A stretch of DNA of 37,860 nt from assembly GCA_947259145.1 (NCBI GenBank), contig CAMYLB010000309.1, positions 1 to 37,860 on the forward strand. Reading direction: 5' to 3'. Below, in pieces: positions 9,250-17,341 of the stretch. The translations under genes were made by a program, and so were the position numbers. This DNA comes from an uncultured Woeseiaceae bacterium (GTDB lineage: Bacteria > Pseudomonadota > Gammaproteobacteria > Steroidobacterales > Woeseiaceae). Each line of letters opens with the position of its first letter. The first letter of the stretch is position 1. The notes beneath the pieces are model-generated. The model made no database searches, was not told where the DNA came from, and saw only the letters and a program-made list of their open reading frames with translations.

Positions 9250-9292
9250 GAAGACTAGCCAGCAGCAACCGCGCTTTTTCATTGATTTATTG

Positions 9293-9320
9293 GGGCGTTG
9301 ACCGGAAACGGTCAACGCCC
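9293..9320 (+). terminator. Strong hairpin after the TonB cluster (candidate terminator or mRNA 3' end)
   Basis: GGGCGTTGACCG-GAAA-CGGTCAACGCCC: perfect 12-bp stem with a GAAA tetraloop; followed only by TTAAAATT, so the U tract is weak. Confidence 0.6.
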
Positions 9321-9355
9321 TTAAAATTGCGCGTTGATTATTACGGGATACACAA

Positions 9356-9676
9356 ATGCCAAATATTACTTATGTCGCCACCGATGGAAGCCGCCACGAA
9401 GTTGAGGTGGAAAGCGGCTATTCGGTTATGGAGGGTGCCATAAACAATGAAATAGACGGCATTGTCGCCGAATGTGGTGGTGCCTGCGCCTGTGCGACTT
9501 GCCACAGCTATGTCGACGAGGCCTGGCTCGACAAACTTCCTGAAATGGATGATATGGAAGACAGCATGCTCGATGCGGCGTTCGAACGTAAGCCAAACAG
9601 TCGACTAACCTGTCAGATCGAGGTCTCTGACAAGCTGGATGGGCTGGTTATTCACGTGGCCGACAACGACTACTGA
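9356..9676 (+). CDS. [2Fe-2S] ferredoxin (adrenodoxin/putidaredoxin type)
   Basis: ECGGACACATCHSYVD cysteine motif and C-terminal RLTCQIEVSDKLDGL. Confidence 0.9.
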   Translation: MPNITYVATDGSRHEVEVESGYSVMEGAINNEIDGIVAECGGACACATCHSYVDEAWLDKLPEMDDMEDSMLDAAFERKPNSRLTCQIEVSDKLDGLVIHVADNDY

Positions 9677-9778
9677 GGAGCGACAAACAGCCTCCATTAT
9701 CGTGCGCCGGCAATGCTCCTTATGCAGACAACATTGTCCCCTCTATGAGCAGCGCGCTCTTACGATGCTTCAGCACGG

Positions 9779-10945
9779 TCACCGCAGGCCGGTTTCGGTC
9801 CGGCCAATCACCATGCGTTGAATCTCACTCGTGCCCTCGTAGATTTCGGTGATTTTCGCGTCGCGAAAATATCTTTCTAGCGGCAATTCCTTGCTATAGC
9901 CCATGCCGCCGTGAATCTGCAACGCCTGGTGGGTCACGAACATCGCGGTTTCCGAGGCATAGAGCTTCGCAATGCTCGAATTCAGCGTGTTTCTCGCGCC
10001 GGTTTTCTTTGCATGCTGCTTTGACCATGCCGCTCGTAGTACCAGAAGTTGTGATGCGTCGATCCGCATCTTCATATCAGCGATCTTGTCCTGAATCGCC
10101 TGAAAACTGCCGATCGGGGCGCCGAATGCCTTGCGTTCCCTCGAGTACTCTACGGCTGCGGCGTAAGCGGCTTGCGCGATTCCTACGGCTTGTGCCGCAA
10201 CGCCAACACGTCCCGCATCAAGAACGGTAAGCGCGATCTTGAATCCTTTCCCTTCGTCGCCGATTCGATTCCCGACGGGGCACACATAGTCTTCAAGTTC
10301 TATTTCGCAGGTCGCTGAAGCGCGGATGCCAAGTTTCGGCTCCGTCTTGCCAACCCGAAATCCAGGTTTTTCGGTATCGATCACAAAAGCGCTGATACCC
10401 ACGGATTCGCCACTGCTATCGAGCGTCTGCGTGAACACGATCATGTATTTCGCAACTGGTCCCGACGTGATCCATGCTTTCTTGCCATTTAGCGTGTAGT
10501 GCGAACCGTCTGCAGAACGTTCTGCACGCGAGCGCATGGTTGCAGCATCGGATCCGGATTGTGGTTCGGTGAGCGCGTAGGCGCCGTTGACCTCACCTGA
10601 CGCGACCGGACGAAGGTACTTTTGCTTCTGCTCTTCGCTACCGAACTCGTGTAGCGGCACGCCGAACAGTGAATTATTTACGGATACAATCGTGCCATGG
10701 GCGGCGTCAGCCGCAGAAATTTCTTCCATAACAAGCACATAGCTAATCGAGTCCAGCCCCGATCCACCGTATTCCTCAGGTATCTCGATGCCCATGAATC
10801 CCAGTTCACCGGCCTGTCGAATGGTCTCCAATGGAAACTCGCCGCTTGCATCGAACTGTGCGGCGATGGGGGCAATTTCATTTTGGGCAAATTCGCGAGC
10901 CGCATCTTGTATAAGTTGTTGTTCTTCAGTTAGCGCAAAGTCCAT
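9779..10945 (-). CDS. Acyl-CoA dehydrogenase (short-chain/butyryl-CoA dehydrogenase-like)
   Basis: MDFALTEEQQLIQDAAREFAQ..., YALTEPQSGSDA, KKAWITSG, ERKAFGAPIGSFQAIQDKIADM, GGMGYSKELPLERYFRDAKITEIYEGTSEIQR. Confidence 0.95.
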   Translation of the reverse strand: MDFALTEEQQLIQDAAREFAQNEIAPIAAQFDASGEFPLETIRQAGELGFMGIEIPEEYGGSGLDSISYVLVMEEISAADAAHGTIVSVNNSLFGVPLHEFGSEEQKQKYLRPVASGEVNGAYALTEPQSGSDAATMRSRAERSADGSHYTLNGKKAWITSGPVAKYMIVFTQTLDSSGESVGISAFVIDTEKPGFRVGKTEPKLGIRASATCEIELEDYVCPVGNRIGDEGKGFKIALTVLDAGRVGVAAQAVGIAQAAYAAAVEYSRERKAFGAPIGSFQAIQDKIADMKMRIDASQLLVLRAAWSKQHAKKTGARNTLNSSIAKLYASETAMFVTHQALQIHGGMGYSKELPLERYFRDAKITEIYEGTSEIQRMVIGRTETGLR

Positions 10946-11039
10946 AGTGCTTCTCTTCCTGCTAGAATTGATAAAAGCCGGGCAAAAAGCATTGCCGATC
11001 ATGCCCACAATCTCAATACCGAAACAGGAGTAATTATCG

Positions 11040-11522
11040 ATGACAATTTCAGCTGGCCAGAAGATGCCATCTGGCGTATTTGGCGTGATGACAGACAAGG
11101 GCCCCGGCGCCATTTCCAGCGAGGACTTGTTCGCAGGGAAAAAAGTTGTGCTCGTTTCCGTGCCGGGCGCTTTTACGCCGACATGCTCGATGAATCATCT
11201 GCCAGGATTCGTCGATGAAGCGGCAAAGTTGCAGGCCAAGGGTGTCGACACGATTGCCTGCATGGCAGTCAATGATGTCTTCGTCATGGACGCCTGGGGC
11301 AAGGATCGAAGTGTCGGCGACAATGTCATGATGCTTGCAGATGGCAATGGTGAATACGCCAGAGCATTGGGACTTGAGATGGATGCTACCGGCTTCGGAA
11401 TGGGCATGCGCGGCCAGCGCTTCGCGATTGTCGTCGACGATGGCGTCGCCGCTCATGTCGCCGTCGAGGCGCCAGGGCAGTTTGAAGTCAGCAAGGCGGA
11501 GGCCATCCTCGGCGCCTTATAG
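11040..11522 (+). CDS. Peroxiredoxin (Prx5/AhpE-like redoxin)
   Basis: VPGAFTPTCSMNHLPGFVDEAAKLQAKGVDTIACMAVNDVFVMDAWG: Prx5 PGAFTPxC motif. Confidence 0.93.
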   Translation: MTISAGQKMPSGVFGVMTDKGPGAISSEDLFAGKKVVLVSVPGAFTPTCSMNHLPGFVDEAAKLQAKGVDTIACMAVNDVFVMDAWGKDRSVGDNVMMLADGNGEYARALGLEMDATGFGMGMRGQRFAIVVDDGVAAHVAVEAPGQFEVSKAEAILGAL

Positions 11523-11541
11523 GCGCCGGGAAGGACCAGTC

Positions 11542-12486
11542 CTAGTCCAGCGCGTCCGTCAATTCCGGGACGATGCTGAACAGGTCACCGACGAGTCCGA
11601 TATCCGACACTTCAAAGATGGGAGCTTCCTCGTCTTTGTTGATCGCGACGATCGTGCCCGCATCCTTGATACCGGTAATGTGCTGAATTGCCCCTGAGAT
11701 ACCGATAGCGATGTACAGGTCCGGCGCAATGATCTGACCGGTTTGTCCAACCTGGGTTTCCGGCGGCACATAACCGGCATCGACAGCGGCCCGGGACGAG
11801 CCGATCGCCGCGCCGAGTTTGTCGGCTAACTTGTAAATCAGCGCAAACTTCTCTTCGCTGCCTAGCGCGCGACCGCCGGAGACTACCTTGGCGGCGGCCT
11901 GCAGGTCCGGACGATCGGACTGGCCGGTCTGCACCTCGATAAACCGGGTGTGCGTCGGCAACTCGGCGTCAATATTTGTGTTTTCGATCGTGGCGCTGTT
12001 GCCGCCGTCAGCAGCCGGGTACGAAGCGGTTCGAACCGTCGCCACCACCACGCTATCTGCCGGCGCCTCGACCGTCACAATCGCATTACCGGCGTAGATC
12101 GGGCGTTTGAAGCGTTGCGGCCCTTCGACACTCATAATGTCGCTGATCTGGTTGACGCCGAGCAAGGCAGCGACCCGTGGCATGACGTCTTTCCCGAAGG
12201 CCGTCGACGGACCGAATACATGGCTGTAGGAAGACGCCAACGCGGCTATTTGCGGTGCAAGAAGCGCCGCAATAGCAGGATCATTCTCTTCGCGTTCGAC
12301 TGTAAGAACGCGACCGACACCGCTTATTTGCGCCGCTTCAGCTGCCACGGCAGAAGCTGAGGCTGCAAAAACGACAACATCGATCTCTGCGCCTTCAACC
12401 TGTTTCGCACAGGCGACGCACTTGGCCGTGCTTGGATTCAGTGCTGCGCCATTATGCTCAGCAATTACGAGTACTTTCGACATCAC
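11542..12486 (-). CDS. etfA: Electron transfer flavoprotein subunit alpha
   Basis: SRAAVDAGYVPPETQVGQTGQIIAPDLYIAIGISGAIQHITGIKDAGTIVAINKDEEAPIF. Confidence 0.95.
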   Translation of the reverse strand: MMSKVLVIAEHNGAALNPSTAKCVACAKQVEGAEIDVVVFAASASAVAAEAAQISGVGRVLTVEREENDPAIAALLAPQIAALASSYSHVFGPSTAFGKDVMPRVAALLGVNQISDIMSVEGPQRFKRPIYAGNAIVTVEAPADSVVVATVRTASYPAADGGNSATIENTNIDAELPTHTRFIEVQTGQSDRPDLQAAAKVVSGGRALGSEEKFALIYKLADKLGAAIGSSRAAVDAGYVPPETQVGQTGQIIAPDLYIAIGISGAIQHITGIKDAGTIVAINKDEEAPIFEVSDIGLVGDLFSIVPELTDALD

Positions 12487-13232
12487 ACGAGTCCTTTGTC
12501 TTTAAGGGCCGTCACCAGGCCGGCTACATCCTCCACCATGATGCCGCGCTGCCTGCTTTCGGGAGGCTCGAATTTGATTTCCTTTGTTCGCGGCGCAGCT
12601 TCGACGCCAAGATCAGCGAACGGGATTTGATCGAGAGGTTTCTTTTTGGCCTTCATGATGTCCGGCAACTTGACGTAGCGGGGCTCGTTCAACCGCAAAT
12701 CAACGGTGATGACGGCGGGCAGGTCAATCTCAATTGTCTCAAGCCCGATGTCCACCTCGCGCGTCACACGCGCGGTATTGCCATCAAAACTGACGGCCGA
12801 TGCAAAGGTCGCCTGCGGACGTCCCCAGACTGCCGCCAGCATCTGGCCGGTTTGGCTGTTGTCATCGTCGATCGCCTGTTTACCGAGGATGACGAGGTCC
12901 ACATTCTCGCGCTCAATAATTGCTTTGAAAATCCGCGCCGCTGTCAGCGGATCAGCCGATTCGTCGGTCTGAACCAGGATCGCGCGATCCGCGCCCATAG
13001 CCAGTCCGGTACGCAGCTGCTGCTGGGAATCTGCGGTCCCGATGGACAAGACGATAACCTCGGACGCTTCACCTCGTTCCTTGATGCGTAGGGCTTCTTC
13101 AAGCGCGATTTCATCAAATGGATTGATGCTCATCTTTACGCCATCCGTTTCGACACCGCTGCCGTCACTCTTGACCTGAACCCTGACGTTGTAGTCAACA
13201 ACACGTTTCAAGCCGACTAAAATCTTTTCCAC
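12483..13232 (-). CDS. etfB: Electron transfer flavoprotein subunit beta
   Basis: MEKILVGLKRVVDYNVRVQVKSDGSGV..., SINPFDEIALEEALRIKE, GKQAIDDDNSQTGQMLAA; 4-nt overlap with etfA. Confidence 0.95.
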   Translation of the reverse strand: MEKILVGLKRVVDYNVRVQVKSDGSGVETDGVKMSINPFDEIALEEALRIKERGEASEVIVLSIGTADSQQQLRTGLAMGADRAILVQTDESADPLTAARIFKAIIERENVDLVILGKQAIDDDNSQTGQMLAAVWGRPQATFASAVSFDGNTARVTREVDIGLETIEIDLPAVITVDLRLNEPRYVKLPDIMKAKKKPLDQIPFADLGVEAAPRTKEIKFEPPESRQRGIMVEDVAGLVTALKDKGLV

Positions 13233-13347
13233 TTATCTGACTCCCTGTTTGCCCGCAGATCGACTGCAGGCTTCTCTGGCGGCACGCTATTGTCTACGAC
13301 GTACCCGCCGTGTACAAGATCAAAAGCGCCTAAAAGCAGAGGTAAGG

Positions 13348-14238
13348 ATGGGACAAGACAGCAACCTGATTGATACACATGAGCTGCAATCGCGAATTGA
13401 CGATTCGGATTTGCGAATTATCGACAGTCGCTTTGACCTTGCCGATCCGGGCGCCGGCCGGCGCGCCTACCTGCAGGGGCATATTCCCGGAGCCGTGTTC
13501 GCCGACCTCGATCGGGACCTTGCCGCACCGATCAGCCCGCAGAGTGGCCGCCATCCGCTTCCTGATGTGGCTGAGTTTGCGGCGACGCTCGGCAGGCTGG
13601 GAGTGACTAACGCTTCAAATGTCGTTGTCTACGACGCAGGCAACGGCGCATTGGCAGCACGTGCATGGTGGCTGCTGCGCTGGCTTGGTCATGAGCGCGT
13701 TCGACTGTTGGACGGAGGACTTGCTCACTGGATTGCATCTGCCGGACCTGTAGTCAGCGGAGCCGAACAGGTTTCGGAGACGCAGTTCCTGCCTGAGCCG
13801 CGTGACGACATGGTCGTGACGACTGCGGAACTCGAGAGCGACGTGGACGCCATCGCAAGCATGCGGCTGTATGACGCTCGTGATGCCGCTCGCTTTCGCG
13901 GTGAAATCGAGCCCATAGACCCGGTCGCAGGGCATGTTCCGGGCTCTTTGAGCCTGCCGTTTCCCGTGAGCCTGGATGCCGACGGCCGCTGGAAATCGCA
14001 GGAGGCTCTCGAGCAACTGTGGCTCTCCGTTCTTGGTGAGGACAGGAACGCACCCTGGGCCGTCATGTGTGGCTCCGGCGTGACGGCCTGCCACCTGGCC
14101 ATTTCAGGCGTGCAGGCCGGCTACAGGGAACCAAGACTCTATGTGGGCTCCTGGAGTGAGTGGATTCGGGATCCAGAGCGTCCGGTCGGCCTCGGAAATG
14201 GCTGGAATCCGGACCCGGGGGCTGCGGATTTGGCTTAA
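13348..14238 (+). CDS. Two-domain sulfurtransferase (rhodanese; SseA-like)
   Basis: YLQGHIPGAVFADLDRDLA, VVYDAGNGALAARAWWLLRWLGH, active-site CGSGVTACHLAI. Confidence 0.9.
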   Translation: MGQDSNLIDTHELQSRIDDSDLRIIDSRFDLADPGAGRRAYLQGHIPGAVFADLDRDLAAPISPQSGRHPLPDVAEFAATLGRLGVTNASNVVVYDAGNGALAARAWWLLRWLGHERVRLLDGGLAHWIASAGPVVSGAEQVSETQFLPEPRDDMVVTTAELESDVDAIASMRLYDARDAARFRGEIEPIDPVAGHVPGSLSLPFPVSLDADGRWKSQEALEQLWLSVLGEDRNAPWAVMCGSGVTACHLAISGVQAGYREPRLYVGSWSEWIRDPERPVGLGNGWNPDPGAADLA

Positions 14239-14289
14239 ACTAAACGCGGATTCGGGGTCTAATTCCGATGTAAAGGGTCCGATTGGTCG

Positions 14290-14805
14290 ATGATGGAGGT
14301 GGCTATGCTCAGACGATCGGAAAAACACAACGTGTATATTAAACAAATGCTTATCGGGTTTTGTTTAAGCAGTTTATTAGCTTGTGCCGGCACAAATAGC
14401 GACGACGACAGGTCGGGTTCACGGGGCTTGGATTGCATCTACGAGCCAAGTATCCGAGGATATACCGTCCTTGATGAGTCGAATTTGATTGTTTCGGCTG
14501 CGGGACGCAGCAAGTACCATGTCAGGTTGCAGCGAAGGGCCTTCGGACTCCAGTCCAGCTGGGGAATCGCCTTCAGGTCGCAGACAAGCACTATTTGCTC
14601 AGCGTTCAGCGAAGTCATTTTTGACGGCAGTTTCGACAACCAATCGATAAGGATCGCGAACATCAGGCGGCTGAACGCGGAAGAGGAGGACGACCTTCTG
14701 ATCCGGTACGGCAAGAAAAAGCCGACAATTGAACACACACCGGCACCACAGGAAATGAAAGGTGCCGAGGTGGAAGAGCTGGACCCGGACGCAGACGACG
14801 AATAG
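14290..14805 (+). CDS. Putative lipoprotein, DUF6491-like
   Basis: Lipobox LSSLLACAG; CIYEPSIRGYTVLDESNLIVSAAGRSKYHVRL resembles DUF6491. The start could be an internal ATG. Confidence 0.6.
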   Translation: MMEVAMLRRSEKHNVYIKQMLIGFCLSSLLACAGTNSDDDRSGSRGLDCIYEPSIRGYTVLDESNLIVSAAGRSKYHVRLQRRAFGLQSSWGIAFRSQTSTICSAFSEVIFDGSFDNQSIRIANIRRLNAEEEDDLLIRYGKKKPTIEHTPAPQEMKGAEVEELDPDADDE

Positions 14806-14834
14806 TCGGGATCCGCAATCTCCGTGCGGACCCG

Positions 14835-14867
14835 CCCGGCCAACCGCAAGGTTGGCCGGGTTTTTTT
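14835..14867 (+). terminator. Intrinsic terminator
   Basis: CCCGGCCAACC-GCAA-GGTTGGCCGGG-TTTTTTT: 11-bp perfect stem, tetraloop, T7. Confidence 0.93.
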
Positions 14868-14898
14868 GACGCGTGCAGAGCGGGAGTTTTGGCAGTCC

Positions 14899-16110
14899 AT
14901 GGCAGCGCCACTTTCGAACATCCGGATACTCGATATGAGTCGGATTCTCGCCGGTCCCTGGGCGGGCCAGTTGCTCGGTGACTACGGCGCCGATGTCGTC
15001 AAGATCGAGCGACCTGGTGTCGGTGACGACACCCGCCAGTGGGGCCCGCCCTGGCTGGACGGTCTGGCCGGGGGTGAATCGGCCTATTTCTTATCGGCGA
15101 ATCGCAACAAGCGTTCTGTCACTGTCGACATAAGCAATGCAAAGGGGCAGCAGGTCATACGCGATCTCGCCGCTACCGCCGATGTGCTACTCGAAAACTA
15201 CAAGGTTGGCACGCTGAAACGCTATGGGTTGAGCCCCGTCGAACTCTGCGCGCTTAACCCGCGACTCATCTACTGTTCGATCTCTGCTTTCGGCCAAAGC
15301 GGCTCGCGAGCTTCCGAACCGGGTTACGACGCCATGATACAGGCGTCCGCTGGTCTCATGAGTATCACTGGCCCAGCGGGTGAAGACACGGACGGACCAC
15401 AAAAGGTGGGAGTTGCGATTGCCGACATCATGGCGGGCATGTACGCGACGACCGCGGTACTGGCGGCACTGAACGCGCGCGCAGTGACCGGGCATGGACA
15501 GCATATCGATGTGCCTCTTTACGATAGCCAGGTCGCCTGGCTGGCAAATCAGAACATGAACTACCTGGTTGGCGGGGCAGTGCCGCAGCGAATGGGCACG
15601 GCGCATCCTAATCTCGTACCGTATCAGGCGTTTGCGACGCGTGATGGCAGCCTCATGCTGGCGGTCGGCAACGACCGTCAGTTTGCCGTATTTGCGGATT
15701 GTATTGCCCAGCCCGGACTCGCGACGGATGTGAGATTCCAGCGCAACAGTGATCGCATCGCGAATCGTGCCGAACTCATCAGCATCCTCGAAGCCGTGCT
15801 AAAAACGCAGACCACCGCGCATTGGCTGGGGGCGCTGGGCGACAGGGGCGTGCCGGCGGGGCCGATCAATTCGATCGACAAGGTGCTCACGGATTCCTTC
15901 GCGCAAGAACGCGGGCTGGTTCGACAACTTGCAAACACCCTCGGACAGGACGTACCCATCGTATCGAATCCTGTCGACTTCTCAGAGACACCCGTCAGCT
16001 ATAAGAAGGCGCCGCCATTGTTGGGCGAGCACACGGAAGAGGTTTTGCGCGAATGGTTGGGTTACCCTCAGGAATTGATCGCCGAGCTGCACGAGCATTC
16101 GGCAATATAG
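14899..16110 (+). CDS. CaiB/BaiF family CoA-transferase
   Basis: MAAPLSNIRILDMSRILAGPWAGQLLGDYGADVVKIERPGVGDDTRQWGPP. ATG at 14899; the longer ORF from 14824 runs through the terminator. Confidence 0.93.
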   Translation: MAAPLSNIRILDMSRILAGPWAGQLLGDYGADVVKIERPGVGDDTRQWGPPWLDGLAGGESAYFLSANRNKRSVTVDISNAKGQQVIRDLAATADVLLENYKVGTLKRYGLSPVELCALNPRLIYCSISAFGQSGSRASEPGYDAMIQASAGLMSITGPAGEDTDGPQKVGVAIADIMAGMYATTAVLAALNARAVTGHGQHIDVPLYDSQVAWLANQNMNYLVGGAVPQRMGTAHPNLVPYQAFATRDGSLMLAVGNDRQFAVFADCIAQPGLATDVRFQRNSDRIANRAELISILEAVLKTQTTAHWLGALGDRGVPAGPINSIDKVLTDSFAQERGLVRQLANTLGQDVPIVSNPVDFSETPVSYKKAPPLLGEHTEEVLREWLGYPQELIAELHEHSAI

Positions 16111-16137
16111 GATCACACGGCCAGATTGACTGCATTT

Positions 16138-17338
16138 ATGGAACAGCAAATCCCCACCAGCGAGACCCTGAAAGGCGTACGTTACGAGATTCGCGGCCAG
16201 CTCGCGCATCAGGCGCTCGAACTGGAGAAACGTGGTTACGAAATTATCTCTCTTAACATTGGCAACCCCGGCCTGTTTGGTTTTCGCACACCGGAAACCA
16301 TGCGTCTCGCGATGATCGAAAACCTCGGCCAGGCCGAACCCTACTGCCATCAAGGCACGCGAAGCCGTTGTCATGCAGCAGCAGAATCGCGGAATCAGCG
16401 GGGTCACCGCAGACGAGGTTTTCATCGGCAATGGCGTCAGCGAACTCATCGATCTGTCCTTGCGTGCTTTGCTTAACCCGGGCGACGAAGTCCTGGTACC
16501 CAGCCCGGACTACCCCTTGTGGAGTGCGGCAGTGGCGTTGAACGGCGGCGTGGTTCGGCACTACTCCTGCAGCACGGACAAGGGATTCCTGCCCGACGTC
16601 GCCGATATCGAAAGTCTAATAAATGGCAAAACCAAGGCAATTGTTGTTATCAATCCGAACAATCCCAGCGGTGCGGTTTACGATGAAAAGACCCTCACTG
16701 GCATAGTCGAGTTGGCGGAACGGCACAAGCTGGTCCTGATGGCCGACGAAATCTACGACCAGATGGTCTATGACGATGCCGAGTTCATCCCGATGGCAAC
16801 GCTGGCAAGCAACGCCGTTTGCCTGACATTTTCAGGTTTGTCGAAGGTTTATCGCGCCTGCGGCTACCGTGTCGGTTGGTGTGTCTTCAGCGGCGAGCTC
16901 GATCGGGCCGAAGAATATATTCACAGCATGGAGTTGCTTTCGGCGCTGCGCCTGTGCAGCAATGTGCCGGGACAGTGGGCCGTGCAGACAGCGCTCGGGG
17001 GCTTCCAGAGCATCCGCGAGCTGGTAGCGCCGGGCGGCCGCTTGTATCAGTCAAGGCAGGCGGTTATTGACCGGGTTGGGGAAAGTCGATTCCTGACCGC
17101 GCAGCGGCCAATGGGTGCCATGTATGCCTTTATTCGGCTTGACCCCCGGTTTAGCGGGCGCTTCGATGATCAGGCCTTTGCGCTCGAACTGCTGGAAAGC
17201 CATCACGTACTCGTTGCGCCGGGAAGCAGTTTCAATACGCCATACACCGATCACTTCCGCATCACGACACTGCCCGATACCGAGACGATCAACATCGTTT
17301 TCGATCGCATCGAGACCTGTCTGGAGCAGCACACCTGA
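16138..17338 (+). pseudogene. AlaA-like pyridoxal-phosphate aminotransferase, frame disrupted near 16354
   Basis: Frame 1: MEQQIPTSETLKGVRYEIRGQLAHQALELEKRGYEIISLNIGNPGLFGF...EPYCHQ. A second frame resumes at AREAVVMQQQNRGISGVTADEVFIGNGVSELIDLSLRALLNPGDEVLVPSPDYPLW. The usual (K)GI.(P) stretch is absent. Confidence 0.88.
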
Positions 17339-17341
17339 CCG

